This document shows, one piece after another, positions 19,519 through 29,619 of a stretch of 64,000 nt of DNA. The stretch lies in assembly GCA_030158675.1 (NCBI GenBank), contig JAOASL010000003.1, positions 62,001 to 126,000 on the forward strand. The letters are read 5' to 3'. The notes beneath the pieces are model-generated. The model had not been told where the DNA came from and did no database searches. It saw nothing but the letters and a program-made list of their open reading frames with translations. The stretch's first letter is position 1. Each line of letters starts with the position of its first letter. Made by a program: the position numbers and the translations under genes. The stretch is from Burkholderiaceae bacterium (GTDB lineage: Bacteria > Pseudomonadota > Gammaproteobacteria > Burkholderiales > Burkholderiaceae_D).

Positions 19519-19801
19519 GTTGTCCTCAGTGAGAGGTAAAAACCGGCCCGCGTTATTCTTGGTTGCTTGCTCAGATTGCACTTCGCCTGCACCGTTGGTG
19601 CGCACATCGTAATGTGTCGCGCGTAATCGAATGGGATTTTCTGCAGGAGGAGGCGCGGCGGGAACTCTGGCCGAATCATAACCGATTTTTCCGGAAAGTG
19701 TGCCTTTGTGCGGAGCGCCTTGCGCGGTCGCATACAATGCCAGACGAAAACCTCTGAAAAATTCCCGCACGCCTCCCGCACCTCTCCCGCACCCGCACCG
19801 T

Positions 19802-22477
19802 ATGCCGCACTCTCTCCATCCTGTGTCTCCCGGCCCTGACTTCTGGCGCCGCGCGGCGCGCGTGCTGATTGACCGGACTGCCGCCGAAGGGCGCACGGGT
19901 CTCGTGTCGGCGCTGGTGCTGGTTCCGACCTTTGCACACATTGCGCTGCTGCGCCAGGCGCTGGCCGCCGAACTGGGCGAGAGCTTCCTGCCTCCGCAGA
20001 TCCGCACACTCGATTCCTGGCTGGAGCAGCAGCCGCCCGATCCGTATGCCGAGCCACCGGCATCGGCCACCGAGCGGCTGATGGCGCTGTATGCATCGCT
20101 GCGTGAAACGGGCTGGCTGAAGAAATTATTTGCTGCCCGCCGCAACACCGATCTACTGCCACTGGCACAGACCCTGGTCGGATTGGCTGACGAGCTGACC
20201 GCGGCACTCCTGCCGGTCGCGCTGGCGCAGCCGGAACAGGTCGAGGATCGCTGGCAGGCCGCGCTGGCGCAGTTGTCGCCGCGCGCCGCCGCGCTGCTGT
20301 CCGACGAGGCGCAGCTGGTCTGGAAGTTATGGCAGATCGAGCGCGACGAGCGCGACCCGGGCATGGCCCGGCACGTCGCATTGCAGCGCACGGCTGCCGA
20401 TGCTGCTTTCCCTATGTTCTGGTGTTCGCCATGGCGTCCGGATGCGCTGGAGGCCGCATTTCTCGACGCGTGGTCGGTGCATCAGCCGGTCGAACTGCTC
20501 CAGCTTGACTGGTCTGCCGTCACGCTGCCTGCGGCCTATGCAGCCTATGCAGCCAGCTGGCCCGAGCTGCTGGACGGTGAGCCGTCCGATGGTGCGCCCG
20601 CCGCACTGCCGGCCGGGATCGTTCTGCATGAGGCCGTCAGTATGGAGGACGAAGCGCAGATGGCCGCCCAGACCATCGTCGACTGGATTGCTGCCGGGCG
20701 CCAGCGCATCGCAGTCATACCGCAGGACCGCGTCGTGGCACGGCGACTGCGTGCGCTGCTTGAGCGCGCGCAAGTCGTTGTATCCGATGAGACCGGCTGG
20801 AAATTGTCGACGACGCGTGCTGCGGCGGTATTACATGCCTGGATCGAGCTGGCCAGCTCGGGTGGCGATGTCGGTCGCCTGTTTGATTTCCTGAAGTCAC
20901 CGTTCGTCGGCCATGCTGCGCTGGACGATCCGGCGCAGCGCAGCGCGATGGAAGCGGCGCTGGTGGCTGCCGGGCCCGCGGCCGGATGGGACGCACTCGG
21001 CAGCGCGCTGTCCGCGCAAGTACCGGCCAAAGCCTTGCTCGATGCAGTTGCGCGCGAGGCGACGCGCTATCGTGCAGCACGTCCGGTGTGCGACTGGGTT
21101 GAGGATACCGTCGCAGTATTTGCAGCGCTTGGCTGCGGCGAGGCGCTCGCTGCAGACAAAGCTGGTGCGCAGGTGCTGGAGATGCTCGACCGTCTTGCGC
21201 GCGAATGCGAGCGGCTGGACCAGCGCTTTTCACTGTCCGAATGGCGCGTGTTGGTCGACCTGCAGATGGAGCAGACCGTTTTCGTCGCGGCGCGCGCGGA
21301 CCGGCGCGTCATGATGGTGCCGCTGAACGGCAGCATTTTGCGTGAGTTCGACGCGGCGATCGTGGTCGGCGCCGACGCCGAACACTTGCCGTCCCGCCCG
21401 GCCGAGTTGCTGTTCTTCGCCGATGCGGTGCGGCGCGAGCTCGGGCTGGAAACACGCGAGAGTCGCCAGCGGCAGCAGCTGCGCGAGTTCGCGTCGCTGC
21501 TGTGCGGCTGCCCCGAGGTCGTGCTGTCCTGGCAGGCTCGCCGCGATGGCGACGCAGTCAAGCCCTGCGCATGGATACAGCGACTGGAACTGACGCTGGA
21601 ATCGGCAGGTCTCGGCAGAATTCCGCGGCGCCGGCCAACGCTGCCGGCCGAGCGCTTGACGGCGCTGCCGCAGCGCATGCCGTCGCCGGCTGCGCCCGCA
21701 TTGCTGCCTCAGCGCCTGTCGGCCAGCGGTTACAACAGTCTGGTCGCCTGCCCTTACCAGTTTTTCGCGTCACGCATGCTTGCGCTCAGTGCGCCGGACG
21801 AGATTGCCGAACTGCCCGAACGGCGCGATTACGGCGATTGGCTGCACCAGATACTGAAGCGCTATCACGATGCGTTGGGCGAGCAGTGCACGCCGCCCGC
21901 GCAGCGGCACGCATTGATGGTGGCGATTTCCGATGAACTGTTTGACGCGGTCATTGCCCGCAATCCGGGTGCCCTTGGGTTCAAGATGCGCTGGCTGTCG
22001 CGTTGCGACGCCTATGTGGACTGGGCGAATGATCATGAAGCCGCCGGCTGGACTTTTGCGTTCGGCGAGAAGTGGAAGGAGCGGCTGCTGCAGCACGGGA
22101 GCGTGAGTATGCAGCTGGTCGGTCAGCTCGACCGTGTCGACCGCAATGCCGATGGGGAGCTGATGGTGATCGACTACAAGACCACGCGCGTCGCTTCGCT
22201 GAAATCCCGGTTGAAGGAACGCGAGGATCATCAGTTGCCGTTTTATGCGTTATTGCTCGATCCGGCGCCGGTACGTGCCACCTATGTCGCGATCGACGAT
22301 GATCCGGCCGCAAAGCTCGAACCGGATGATCTGGACGAATGGCGTGAAGCACTTGATCTTCAGATCGGCGACAACCTGAGCGCGATCGCACAGGGCGGCG
22401 CTTTGCCTGCCTATGGCAGCGGCAAGAGCTGCGAGTGGTGCAAGATGCGCGGCCTGTGCCGCAAGGGAGCCTGGTGA
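19802..22477 (+). CDS. addB: AddB-like helicase/nuclease subunit with Fe-S cluster motif
   Basis: An 891-residue protein of the AddB/RexB type, the partner of AddA in double-strand-break end processing. The C-terminal part has the RecB-type nuclease core: ELMVIDYKT with Asp791 and Lys793. An AddB 4Fe-4S pattern surrounds it: Cys650 in VACPYQFF, then Cys877, Cys880 and Cys886 (C-x2-C-x5-C) at the very end. The N-terminal half looks like a degenerate helicase without a good Walker A, as usual for this subunit. The start is chosen at MPHSLHP; no strong ribosome site is seen, so it is less sure. The stop overlaps the addA start by one base. Confidence 0.88.
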   Translation: MPHSLHPVSPGPDFWRRAARVLIDRTAAEGRTGLVSALVLVPTFAHIALLRQALAAELGESFLPPQIRTLDSWLEQQPPDPYAEPPASATERLMALYASLRETGWLKKLFAARRNTDLLPLAQTLVGLADELTAALLPVALAQPEQVEDRWQAALAQLSPRAAALLSDEAQLVWKLWQIERDERDPGMARHVALQRTAADAAFPMFWCSPWRPDALEAAFLDAWSVHQPVELLQLDWSAVTLPAAYAAYAASWPELLDGEPSDGAPAALPAGIVLHEAVSMEDEAQMAAQTIVDWIAAGRQRIAVIPQDRVVARRLRALLERAQVVVSDETGWKLSTTRAAAVLHAWIELASSGGDVGRLFDFLKSPFVGHAALDDPAQRSAMEAALVAAGPAAGWDALGSALSAQVPAKALLDAVAREATRYRAARPVCDWVEDTVAVFAALGCGEALAADKAGAQVLEMLDRLARECERLDQRFSLSEWRVLVDLQMEQTVFVAARADRRVMMVPLNGSILREFDAAIVVGADAEHLPSRPAELLFFADAVRRELGLETRESRQRQQLREFASLLCGCPEVVLSWQARRDGDAVKPCAWIQRLELTLESAGLGRIPRRRPTLPAERLTALPQRMPSPAAPALLPQRLSASGYNSLVACPYQFFASRMLALSAPDEIAELPERRDYGDWLHQILKRYHDALGEQCTPPAQRHALMVAISDELFDAVIARNPGALGFKMRWLSRCDAYVDWANDHEAAGWTFAFGEKWKERLLQHGSVSMQLVGQLDRVDRNADGELMVIDYKTTRVASLKSRLKEREDHQLPFYALLLDPAPVRATYVAIDDDPAAKLEPDDLDEWREALDLQIGDNLSAIAQGGALPAYGSGKSCEWCKMRGLCRKGAW

Positions 22478-25400
22478 TGACGCAAGCCGACCAGCTGTAC
22501 GCCGACAGTCGCCTGGTCGACCAGCATGAGTTCGTTCGCATCGCCTGTGATCCGGCGCGCTCCGTGACGGTCGAGGCCTGTGCAGGAAGCGGCAAGACCT
22601 GGCTGCTGGTGTCGCGCATGCTGCGGCTGCTGCTTGAAGGCGCTGAACCGGCCGAGCTGCTGGCTATCACATTCACACGGAAGGCGGCCGGCGAGATGCG
22701 CGAGCGCCTGCTGCAGCTGCTGCGCGAGCTGGCGCTCGAGCGCAATGACGACAAGGCGATCGATGAACTGCAGCAGCGCGGCCTTGATCGCGCGCGTGCC
22801 GTGCAGCTGTTGCCGACGGCGCGCAGCCTGTATGCGCGCGTGCTGGCCAGCCCGCACGGACTGTCGGTTGATACCTTCCATAGCTGGTTCATCCGGCTGC
22901 TGCAGATCGCGCCGCTGGCCTCCGGCGTGCCGCACGGACTCGCGCTGGAAGAGAGCACGGGCGAGATCGCCGAGGCTGCGTGGCTGCGCTTCATGCAGTC
23001 GCTGAATCACGTCGACAATGCCGCGCTGCGCGACGCGCTGATGGTGGTCTATCAGATTGCCGGCGATTGGAACGGCAAGGAGCTGGCCGATGCCTTTCTC
23101 AACAAACGTGCGGAGTGGGCGATTGCAAATTTGCACGGTGATCCCAGGCAGGAACTGATCACCCGCTGCGGCGAGGACGGCGTGCGCGACGCACGGCTGA
23201 CGCTGTGGGAAGAGACTGGATTGATTGGGCGCTTTTCGCGCACGGCATCGGTGTTCGGCGCCGGTACCGAAGCGCAGAAAAAGGTGGCGAAGGCGATTGA
23301 GCAGGCGCTGTCGGTCGCGCCCGGCGTCGAATCATTTGAAGCGCTGTGTGCATCATTTCTGACGAAGGAGAGCAAGCCGCGCTCAGTGCGCTTGACCAAG
23401 ATGCAGTCGGACAAGCTGGCCGCGAATGAACTCGACGAGTTCGAGCGCGAATGGCCGCTGCTGTGCGAAGTGCTGCAACAGCTGCGCGCGCGCAGTGCCG
23501 AGCTGACCGTGCGGCAGCTGAACGAAGCGATGTTCGTAATCGGCGCTGCCGTGATCGATCATTACGAGTCGATCAAGGCAGATCGCCGCAAGATGGATTT
23601 CGCCGATCTCGAGCTGCATGCATGGAAGCTGCTGACCAGCGATGAGCACGCCGCTTATTTGCATGCGCGCATTGACGCACGCTACCGGCACATCCTGATC
23701 GATGAATTTCAGGACACCAATCCGCTGCAGTGGCAGGTCGTGCGCGCGTGGCTGGATGCGTATGACGGCGACGGGCAAGGTCCCAGCGTGTTCATCGTCG
23801 GCGACCCGAAGCAATCGATCTACCGTTTTCGTCGTGCCGAGCCGCGCGTCTTCGCGGCCGCGCGTGCGCTGCTGAAAGAAGCCGGCGCAACGGCGCTGCG
23901 TACCAGCGTCACGCGCCGCAATGCCGGCGCGATCGTGCAGGTGCTGAACGAGGCGATGCAGACGAACCCGTTGTACACCCCGCAGGGAACGCTGGCCGAC
24001 AGAGAGGGCGCGGTGTGGCGGCTGCCGCTGGTCGCAACCGCCAGCGATGGCGCAACCGCCGCGGCGCCGGACGGTACCTTTGCCTTGCGTGATCCGCTGC
24101 AGGTGTCGCCGCCCGAACAGGACGACCACCGCCATCAGCAGGAGGGTGAACAGGTCGGACAAGCGTTGCGTCATGCGCGCGCGCATTACCGCAAAGATGG
24201 CGCTGCTTTGCAGTGGTCCGACATGATGATCCTGGTGCGCAGCCGTACCCATCTGCTGGACTATGAGCGCGGACTGCGTGCGGCCGGCGTGCCTTTCGTG
24301 TCCAGTCGCACCGGCGGTTTGCTCGACACCCTGGAGGCCAGCGACCTCAGCGCGCTGCTGCGCTGGCTGACGATGCCGGCGGACGACCTGGCCCTGGCGC
24401 ATGTGCTGAAATCGCCGATCATCGGCGCCGAAGATGTGCTGCTGGCGACGCTTGCGCGCGGCGAAGGCAGCTGGTGGCAGCGGCTGCAACAAGCCGTGTC
24501 TGACGGCAGCGCATCGCTGGCATTGCAACGCGCACAGTGGCTATTGTCGGGCTGGATGGACGCCGCGCAGCGCTTGCCAGTGCATGATCTGCTCGATCGC
24601 GTGCTGCACGAAGGCGACCTGGTGCGGCGCTATGCCGTTGCGGCGCCGGACGAGACCCGGCTGCAGATTCTCGGCAATCTCGATGCGTTCATCGGCCTGT
24701 CGCTTGAACTCGATGCCGGTCGCTACCCGAGTATCGCGCGTTTCCTTGAGCAGCTGCGGCGCAAGCAGCGCGGCAGCGAACAGGACGCGCCGGACGAAGC
24801 CGATATCGACGCTGTGCTCGACGCAGTGCGGATCATGACCGTGCATGGCGCCAAAGGCCTGGAGGCGGAAGTTGTCGTCGTCATGGGGGCGAACCATAGT
24901 GACGCCGGCAAGGACAAGGCCGGCGTGTTGTGCGACTGGCCGCAGGACCAGCGCGCGCCGACGCATTTCTCGGTATTCGGAAAAATGTCTGAGCGCGGGC
25001 TCGCGCGCGCTGGGCTGTTCGCCGATGAAGAGGTCTATCGCACGCAGGAAAACTGGAACCTGCTGTATGTCGCGGCAACGCGCGCGAAGCAGCTGCTGGT
25101 CATCAGCGGCATCGCCAGTCCGAATGGCGGAGTGCAGTCCGGCAGCTGGTATGAACGGCTGCTGGCGGTGCCGGAATTCACGCCCGACGTTGCGGTGCCG
25201 GAGAAAGCCGATGCGGGTGCGGGGTTCGAGCTCGCGCTGTTTCGTCCGCAGCCCATGCCACTGACCGAGGTTCGAGATGCCGACGCCGTCGCCGACAACG
25301 AGGCCACGCTCGAAGGCAAGCGTCTGCATGCGCTGATGGAGCGGCTGACCAATGGAGCACTGTGGCCGGTGACGCTGCCGCCGGTGGCAGTCGTCGCGCG

Positions 25401-25791
25401 CTGGCTGGACTGCTTGCCGGACGAGGCGGCAACGGCCTGTGAACAGGCGCACTGCATTCTTTCGCAAGTATCGCTGGCGCATTTCTTCGATCCGGCGGTC
25501 TATACTTTTGCGCGCAATGAAATGGAACTCGTGCATCGTGGCGAGTCGATGCGTATCGACCGGCTGGTCATCTTCGACGACGAGCTTTGGATCCTCGATT
25601 ACAAGCGTAACTTGTATGAATGGCAGCAAGCCGGCTACCAGCAGCAATTGGCGCGCTATCGCGACGCCTGCGCCGAGCTGTTTCCGGGCAAGTCGATCAG
25701 CACGGCGCTGATCACGGTCGACGGTCGTCTGTGGGTTACCGATGACGAGAGTGCAAGGGGGCCGGACGAGCGCGGTGTGGCAGGAAACTGA
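22477..25791 (+). CDS. addA: AddA-like ATP-dependent helicase/nuclease
   Basis: A 1104-residue UvrD/RecB-type protein. Walker A ACAGSGKTWLL is near residues 35-44, LLAITFTRKAAGEMRERLL is motif Ia, and motif II DEFQDTNPLQW begins at 409. QSIYRFRRAEP is motif III, and MTVHGAKGLEAEVVVV is motif V. Near the C-terminus LWILDYKRNL carries the nuclease Asp1041 and Lys1043. With AddB it unwinds and resects broken ends and loads RecA after Chi recognition. ATG overlaps the addB TGA (TGATG), so the subunits are coupled. AddAB rather than RecBCD is common in betaproteobacteria. Confidence 0.93.
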   Translation: MTQADQLYADSRLVDQHEFVRIACDPARSVTVEACAGSGKTWLLVSRMLRLLLEGAEPAELLAITFTRKAAGEMRERLLQLLRELALERNDDKAIDELQQRGLDRARAVQLLPTARSLYARVLASPHGLSVDTFHSWFIRLLQIAPLASGVPHGLALEESTGEIAEAAWLRFMQSLNHVDNAALRDALMVVYQIAGDWNGKELADAFLNKRAEWAIANLHGDPRQELITRCGEDGVRDARLTLWEETGLIGRFSRTASVFGAGTEAQKKVAKAIEQALSVAPGVESFEALCASFLTKESKPRSVRLTKMQSDKLAANELDEFEREWPLLCEVLQQLRARSAELTVRQLNEAMFVIGAAVIDHYESIKADRRKMDFADLELHAWKLLTSDEHAAYLHARIDARYRHILIDEFQDTNPLQWQVVRAWLDAYDGDGQGPSVFIVGDPKQSIYRFRRAEPRVFAAARALLKEAGATALRTSVTRRNAGAIVQVLNEAMQTNPLYTPQGTLADREGAVWRLPLVATASDGATAAAPDGTFALRDPLQVSPPEQDDHRHQQEGEQVGQALRHARAHYRKDGAALQWSDMMILVRSRTHLLDYERGLRAAGVPFVSSRTGGLLDTLEASDLSALLRWLTMPADDLALAHVLKSPIIGAEDVLLATLARGEGSWWQRLQQAVSDGSASLALQRAQWLLSGWMDAAQRLPVHDLLDRVLHEGDLVRRYAVAAPDETRLQILGNLDAFIGLSLELDAGRYPSIARFLEQLRRKQRGSEQDAPDEADIDAVLDAVRIMTVHGAKGLEAEVVVVMGANHSDAGKDKAGVLCDWPQDQRAPTHFSVFGKMSERGLARAGLFADEEVYRTQENWNLLYVAATRAKQLLVISGIASPNGGVQSGSWYERLLAVPEFTPDVAVPEKADAGAGFELALFRPQPMPLTEVRDADAVADNEATLEGKRLHALMERLTNGALWPVTLPPVAVVARWLDCLPDEAATACEQAHCILSQVSLAHFFDPAVYTFARNEMELVHRGESMRIDRLVIFDDELWILDYKRNLYEWQQAGYQQQLARYRDACAELFPGKSISTALITVDGRLWVTDDESARGPDERGVAGN

Positions 25792-25886
25792 TAATTTTTC
25801 TGCATCATTTCGCCTGCGGTCCGTTCGGCTCGCTGTCCGAGTCAATGTGTATTGACGGAAATTCTTGGCCGCGACTATAGTGCCGG

Positions 25887-26111
25887 ATGGTCTTTGATTT
25901 CAATTCCCTGCTGGACAAGGTAAGGCAGCTGGTCGAGCTTTCACACGCGCTGCGCGGAGAGAATGCGTCGCTGCGCAGTGAGCTCGCGTTGCTGAAGATC
26001 GAGAACGCGCGTCTCGCGCAGCGCATGAACGAGGCGCACGATCGCGTGACCCGGCTGATTGCGTCGCTGCCCGCCGATACCGACGACACTATCGACCGCG
26101 AGGCCGCATGA
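25887..26111 (+). CDS. ZapB-like coiled-coil cell-division protein
   Basis: A 74-residue protein that is almost wholly one coiled coil (residues 5-58: LLDKVRQLVELSHALRGENASLRSEL and on). It directly precedes zapA with a 4-bp ATGA overlap. Small coiled-coil proteins of this type upstream of zapA in betaproteobacteria are annotated as ZapB-like; ZapB bridges ZapA and the terminus macrodomain in E. coli. The link is by size, structure and position. Confidence 0.8.
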   Translation: MVFDFNSLLDKVRQLVELSHALRGENASLRSELALLKIENARLAQRMNEAHDRVTRLIASLPADTDDTIDREAA

Positions 26112-26419
26112 CGACCATCGACGTGAACATCATGGGCCAGCCTTACCGGCTGGCGTGCAAGGAAGGCGAAGAGCTTGCGCTCAAGCGTGCAGTCGCTTTG
26201 CTGGATGAGCGCATGGGCGCTATCCGTGATGTCGGCAAGGTGAAGGGCACCGACCGCATTGCGGTGATGGCCGCGCTGGGCATCGCCGCCGACTATCTTG
26301 CTTCGCGCTCGGCCGATGGCCCGTTCGCGGACATGCCGCTGGCCGAGGTGCGCGAGAAGATTATTGCGATGCACTCGCAGCTCGATGCGGCACTCGCTCC
26401 GCAGGAGCGTCTGTTCTGA
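26108..26419 (+). CDS. zapA: Cell division protein ZapA
   Basis: A 103-residue FtsZ-ring stabiliser. TTIDVNIMGQPYRLACKEGEE forms the N-terminal globular part, followed by DERMGAIRDVGKVKGTDRIAVMAALGIAADYL, the ZapA signature, and a C-terminal helix for tetramer formation. Translation is coupled to the ZapB-like gene. The next element is the 6S RNA gene, as in many proteobacteria where zapA and ssrS are neighbours. Confidence 0.92.
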   Translation: MTTIDVNIMGQPYRLACKEGEELALKRAVALLDERMGAIRDVGKVKGTDRIAVMAALGIAADYLASRSADGPFADMPLAEVREKIIAMHSQLDAALAPQERLF

Positions 26420-26475
26420 CGGCGAGGCGGTACATCGCTGCCGCGCAGCGCAACTCCTGGCAGCGATGAAATCCG

Positions 26476-26503
26476 TTGACACGCATGCCGTTTGGGGTAG
26501 ACT
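26476..26503 (+). promoter_or_regulatory. Sigma-70 promoter of 6S RNA
   Basis: TTGACA (26476-26481), a 16-bp spacer and TAGACT (26498-26503). The -35 is perfect and the -10 matches 4 of 6. Predicted start near 26510, at the 5' side of the 6S RNA. Confidence 0.7.
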
Positions 26504-26509
26504 TGCCTC

Positions 26510-26689
26510 TCCTGCCGTGTACGCGTTTGCCATATATTCCTTGAACCATTTAAGCGCATTGGTTGCGGGATTCGTTTAGTAGGCGTGAACGTCGCTAGTC
26601 CGACGATCCCAATATTGAACTACTGCGGCCACCTTGAACCAAATTGGTTCGGGATGCCGGCACAGCGGCACAGGCGGGACTACATTCGG
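26510..26689 (+). ncRNA. ssrS: 6S RNA
   Basis: A 323-bp gap between zapA and the EVE gene holds no good frame but carries 6S RNA features. The 3' half contains CCACCTTGAACCAAATTGG and then CGGCACAGCGGCACAGGCGGG. This parallels the E. coli 6S segment with CACCTTGAACC followed by GGTT and GCCTGCGGCGGC. The 5' half (CTCCTGCCGTGT) can pair with the 3' part (CGGCACAGGCGGGA) as the closing stem, leaving a large central bubble like an open promoter. It has its own promoter and terminator, and sits in the classic position downstream of zapA. The RNA binds sigma-70 holoenzyme in stationary phase. Ends are approximate. Confidence 0.85.
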
Positions 26690-26717
26690 GCGGCTGCAGA
26701 TTCTGCAGCCGCTTTTT
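26690..26717 (+). terminator. Intrinsic terminator of 6S RNA
   Basis: GCGGCTGCA (26690-26698) pairs with TGCAGCCGC (26704-26712) around a 5-base loop, followed by TTTTT. A textbook rho-independent terminator ending 26 bp before the next gene. Confidence 0.9.
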
Positions 26718-26742
26718 CATTTGCGCGTCCCCGAAAAACAAT

Positions 26743-27210
26743 ATGCGCTACTGGCTGATGAAATCGGAGCCCTTTGATGCCAGCATCGACCATGCGCTGG
26801 CTGCGAAGGGTGGCAGCTTGCCGTGGACCGGCGTGCGCAACTATCAGGCGCGTAATTTCATGCGCGACCAGATGCAGGTCGGCGACGGCGTACTGTTCTA
26901 TCACTCAAGCTGCGCCGAACCGGGCATTGCCGGCTTCGCCGAAGTGGCGAGTACCAGTTATCCCGACCCCACCCAGTTCGATCCGGCCAGTCCGTATTAC
27001 GACCCGAAATCCACGCACGAGCAGCCACGCTGGCTGCTGGTCGATGTGCGTGCGTTGCGCAAGAACCGGCTGATCTCGCTGGCTGAACTGCGTGAGCATC
27101 CGGAGCTGGCCGATATGGTGATCCTGCGGCGCGGGAATCGCCTGTCGATTACGCCCGTCACGCCAACCGAGTGGGATTTCATCGCGCACCAACTCGCGAA
27201 AGGCGGTTGA
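26743..27210 (+). CDS. EVE (PUA-like) domain protein
   Basis: A 155-residue single EVE-domain protein. It begins MRYWLMKSEP and has WTGVRNYQARNFMRDQMQVGDGVLFYHSS, the core signature of the family, which is related to YTH and PUA folds and may bind modified bases in RNA or DNA. The start at 26743 follows the 6S terminator; the frame upstream runs through the 6S gene and is rejected. Its TGA shares one base with the next gene's ATG. The bacterial role is unknown. Confidence 0.93.
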   Translation: MRYWLMKSEPFDASIDHALAAKGGSLPWTGVRNYQARNFMRDQMQVGDGVLFYHSSCAEPGIAGFAEVASTSYPDPTQFDPASPYYDPKSTHEQPRWLLVDVRALRKNRLISLAELREHPELADMVILRRGNRLSITPVTPTEWDFIAHQLAKGG

Positions 27211-28013
27211 TGGAAATCCTGCTGGCCGCAGGCCTGCTCGCGCTCGGCACATTCACCGGTTTTTCCGCCGGCCTGCTTGGCGTCGGCGGTGGCATGCTGA
27301 CCGTTCCTTTCATCACAATGCTGCTGTCGGCGCGCCATTTCCCCGAGACCCTGGTTGTGCATGTGGCGATCGCGACCTCGCTGGGCATCATTTTTTTCAC
27401 ATCGATGTCATCGCTGCGCGCGCATCACAAGCATGGCGCGGTGCTGTGGCCGGTAGTCAGGAAATTCGCGCCGGGCATCCTGATCGGTTCATGGATCGGT
27501 CCCTGGATAGGTGCACAGCTGCCGTCGGCGGCACTGGCGCTGTTCTTTGGCTTGTTCATCAGCTTTTCGGCGACGCAGATGCTGCTCGACCGCAAGCCGA
27601 AGCCGACGCGCGAATTGCCGGCGCTGCCGGGCATGGTCGCTGTCAGCCTGGTGATCGGCGCGCTGTCGGGACTGGTCGGTGCGGGCGGCGGATTCATTTC
27701 GGTGCCGTTCATGACCTGGTGTAACGTTCGCATCCACAACGCCGTCGCGACCAGCGCGGCGCTCGGTTTTCCGATTGCGCTTGCGGCTACGCTGTCGAAC
27801 ATTTACTTCGGCCTGCAGGAACCGGGGTTGCCCGACGGGACGCTGGGCTTCCTCTATCTGCCGGCGCTCGGCCTGGTGTCGGCGGCGGCGGTACTGACCG
27901 CGCCGCTCGGCGCACGCGTGGCGCATTCGCTGGATGTGAAAAGCCTCAAGCTTGTGTATGCGCTGATGCTTTACGGGCTGGCCGCATACATGCTCTACAA
28001 GGGACTGCGGTAA
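27210..28013 (+). CDS. TauE/SafE-family membrane permease
   Basis: A 267-residue protein with about eight membrane helices. GFSAGLLGVGGGMLTVPFITMLL near the N-terminus and GLVGAGGGFISVPFMTWCNV in the second half are the paired repeats of the TauE/SafE (DUF81) family. Relatives export sulfoacetate, sulfite or other organosulfur anions. It overlaps the EVE gene by one base, so it is co-transcribed with it. Substrate unknown. Confidence 0.9.
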   Translation: MEILLAAGLLALGTFTGFSAGLLGVGGGMLTVPFITMLLSARHFPETLVVHVAIATSLGIIFFTSMSSLRAHHKHGAVLWPVVRKFAPGILIGSWIGPWIGAQLPSAALALFFGLFISFSATQMLLDRKPKPTRELPALPGMVAVSLVIGALSGLVGAGGGFISVPFMTWCNVRIHNAVATSAALGFPIALAATLSNIYFGLQEPGLPDGTLGFLYLPALGLVSAAAVLTAPLGARVAHSLDVKSLKLVYALMLYGLAAYMLYKGLR

Positions 28014-28062
28014 GCGCCTCGGGCAAAACATCGCCGGCGATCTGCAGAGGCGTTAAAAATTT

Positions 28063-29604
28063 CTAGTTGCCGAAGCGTTCGCGCAGCAGGTTCTTTTGTA
28101 CCTTGCCCATCGTATTGCGCGGCAGTTCATCGACTACGTGCACGCGCTTGGGCACCTTGAAGTTGGCGATGCGGGATTTCAGCGCAGCGACGATCTCCGT
28201 CTCGGACAGCGTTGCGCCGGCGCGCGGCACCACCACGGCGGTCACCGCCTCGCCGAAGTCCGTATGCGGCACACCGATCACGGCCGATTCGAGCACGCCG
28301 TCCATCTCGTCGATCACGCTTTCGATTTCCTTCGGATACACGTTATAGCCACCGGAGATGATCAGGTCTTTGCTGCGGCCGACGATGCACAGATAGCCTT
28401 CCGCATCAAAGCGCCCGACGTCGCCGGTGCGGAAATAGCCGTCGGTGGTGAATTCCTCGGCGGTTTTCTCCGGCATTTGCCAGTAGCCCTTGAACACATT
28501 TGGTCCGCTCACCTGGATGTCGCCGATCTCGCCGGTCGCGCAGGGCTGGCCGTCGCCGTTCACCACGCGCACTGAAACGCCGGACAGCGCGGGGCCGACG
28601 GTGCCCGCGCGCCGTTCGCCGTCATACGGGTTCGAGGTCAGCATCGCTGTTTCGCTCATGCCGTAGCGCTCGAGGATGGTGTGGCCGGTCCTGTCGGTGA
28701 ACTGCACAAAGGTCTCGGTCAGCAGCGGCGCCGAGCCGGACACGAACAGCCGCACGTTCCTGCAAGCGTCGCGCGTGAATGCCGGGTCGGACAACAGCCG
28801 CACGTAATAGGTCGGCACGCCCATGAACACGGTGGTGCGCGGCAGTTGCCGGATCACTTCGGCACTGTCGAACTTTGACAGGAAAATCATCTTGCTGCCG
28901 TTGTACAGCGCGCCGTGCGCGGCGACGAACAGGCCGTGGATATGGAACAGCGGCAGCGCATGCAATAGCACATCGCCTTGCTGCCAGCGCCAGGCATCGT
29001 GCAGCACGCGGATGTTGGACGCGAGGTTGCCGTGCGTGAGCATCGCTCCCTTGCTGCGGCCGGTGGTGCCCGAGGTGTACAGGATGGCGGCAAGATCGTC
29101 GGCAGCGCGCTGCACCGTGTCGAACGCGTCCGTGAAGTGCAGGGCGCGCGACAGTAGCGAGCCACTGTTGCGGCCGTCGCGTACCTCGTCGAGCGTAAAT
29201 ACATGGGCCACACCGGACTTGAACGCAATCTGCGTGATCCAGCCGAAATTTTCCGGTGCGCAGACCACCACCGAGGGCGACGCATTCTCGATGAAGTAAC
29301 TGATCTCGGCAGCGCGGTAAGCGGTGTTCAGCGGCAGATAGACGAAGCCTGCGCGCACCGTCGCCAGATAGAGCATCAGCGCCTCCGCCGATTTCTCGAC
29401 TTGCGCTGCGATACGCGCGCCGGCCGGCAGGCCGAGGCTGGTCAGCAGGTTCGCGATTTTCGCGCTGCCGCGCTCGAGGTCGCGCCAGCTGTAGTACTGA
29501 CTGCCGGACTGTGCGCCGGCAGTCTCAAGCCAGCAGTCGTCAAGATCTTGCGGGAAGCGCGAGCGGAACAGGGCGTACAGGTTGGCGTTTGTCGGTGCGT
29601 TCAT
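28063..29604 (-). CDS. matB: Malonyl-CoA synthetase
   Basis: A 513-residue AMP-forming ligase. The ATP motif AAILYTSGTTGRSKGAMLTH and the region LERYGMSETAMLTSNPYDGERRAGTVG are very close to those of MatB, where the latter region shapes the malonate pocket. The hinge YFRTGDVGRF, the IISGGYNVYP loop and the terminal catalytic Lys in RNTMGKVQK are intact. It converts malonate, or methylmalonate, ATP and CoA to malonyl-CoA. No malonyl-CoA decarboxylase (matA) or transport gene is adjacent. Convergent with the TauE gene and 15 bp downstream of lgt on the same strand. Confidence 0.85.
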   Translation of the reverse strand: MNAPTNANLYALFRSRFPQDLDDCWLETAGAQSGSQYYSWRDLERGSAKIANLLTSLGLPAGARIAAQVEKSAEALMLYLATVRAGFVYLPLNTAYRAAEISYFIENASPSVVVCAPENFGWITQIAFKSGVAHVFTLDEVRDGRNSGSLLSRALHFTDAFDTVQRAADDLAAILYTSGTTGRSKGAMLTHGNLASNIRVLHDAWRWQQGDVLLHALPLFHIHGLFVAAHGALYNGSKMIFLSKFDSAEVIRQLPRTTVFMGVPTYYVRLLSDPAFTRDACRNVRLFVSGSAPLLTETFVQFTDRTGHTILERYGMSETAMLTSNPYDGERRAGTVGPALSGVSVRVVNGDGQPCATGEIGDIQVSGPNVFKGYWQMPEKTAEEFTTDGYFRTGDVGRFDAEGYLCIVGRSKDLIISGGYNVYPKEIESVIDEMDGVLESAVIGVPHTDFGEAVTAVVVPRAGATLSETEIVAALKSRIANFKVPKRVHVVDELPRNTMGKVQKNLLRERFGN

Positions 29605-29619
29605 GGCGTGCTGGTATCG

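Noticed and set aside
28013-28054. Possible terminator between the TauE gene and matB
   Set aside because: AGCGCCTC and GAGGCGTT can pair, but only across a 26-base loop with a G-T pair and no proper T-run; too weak to list.
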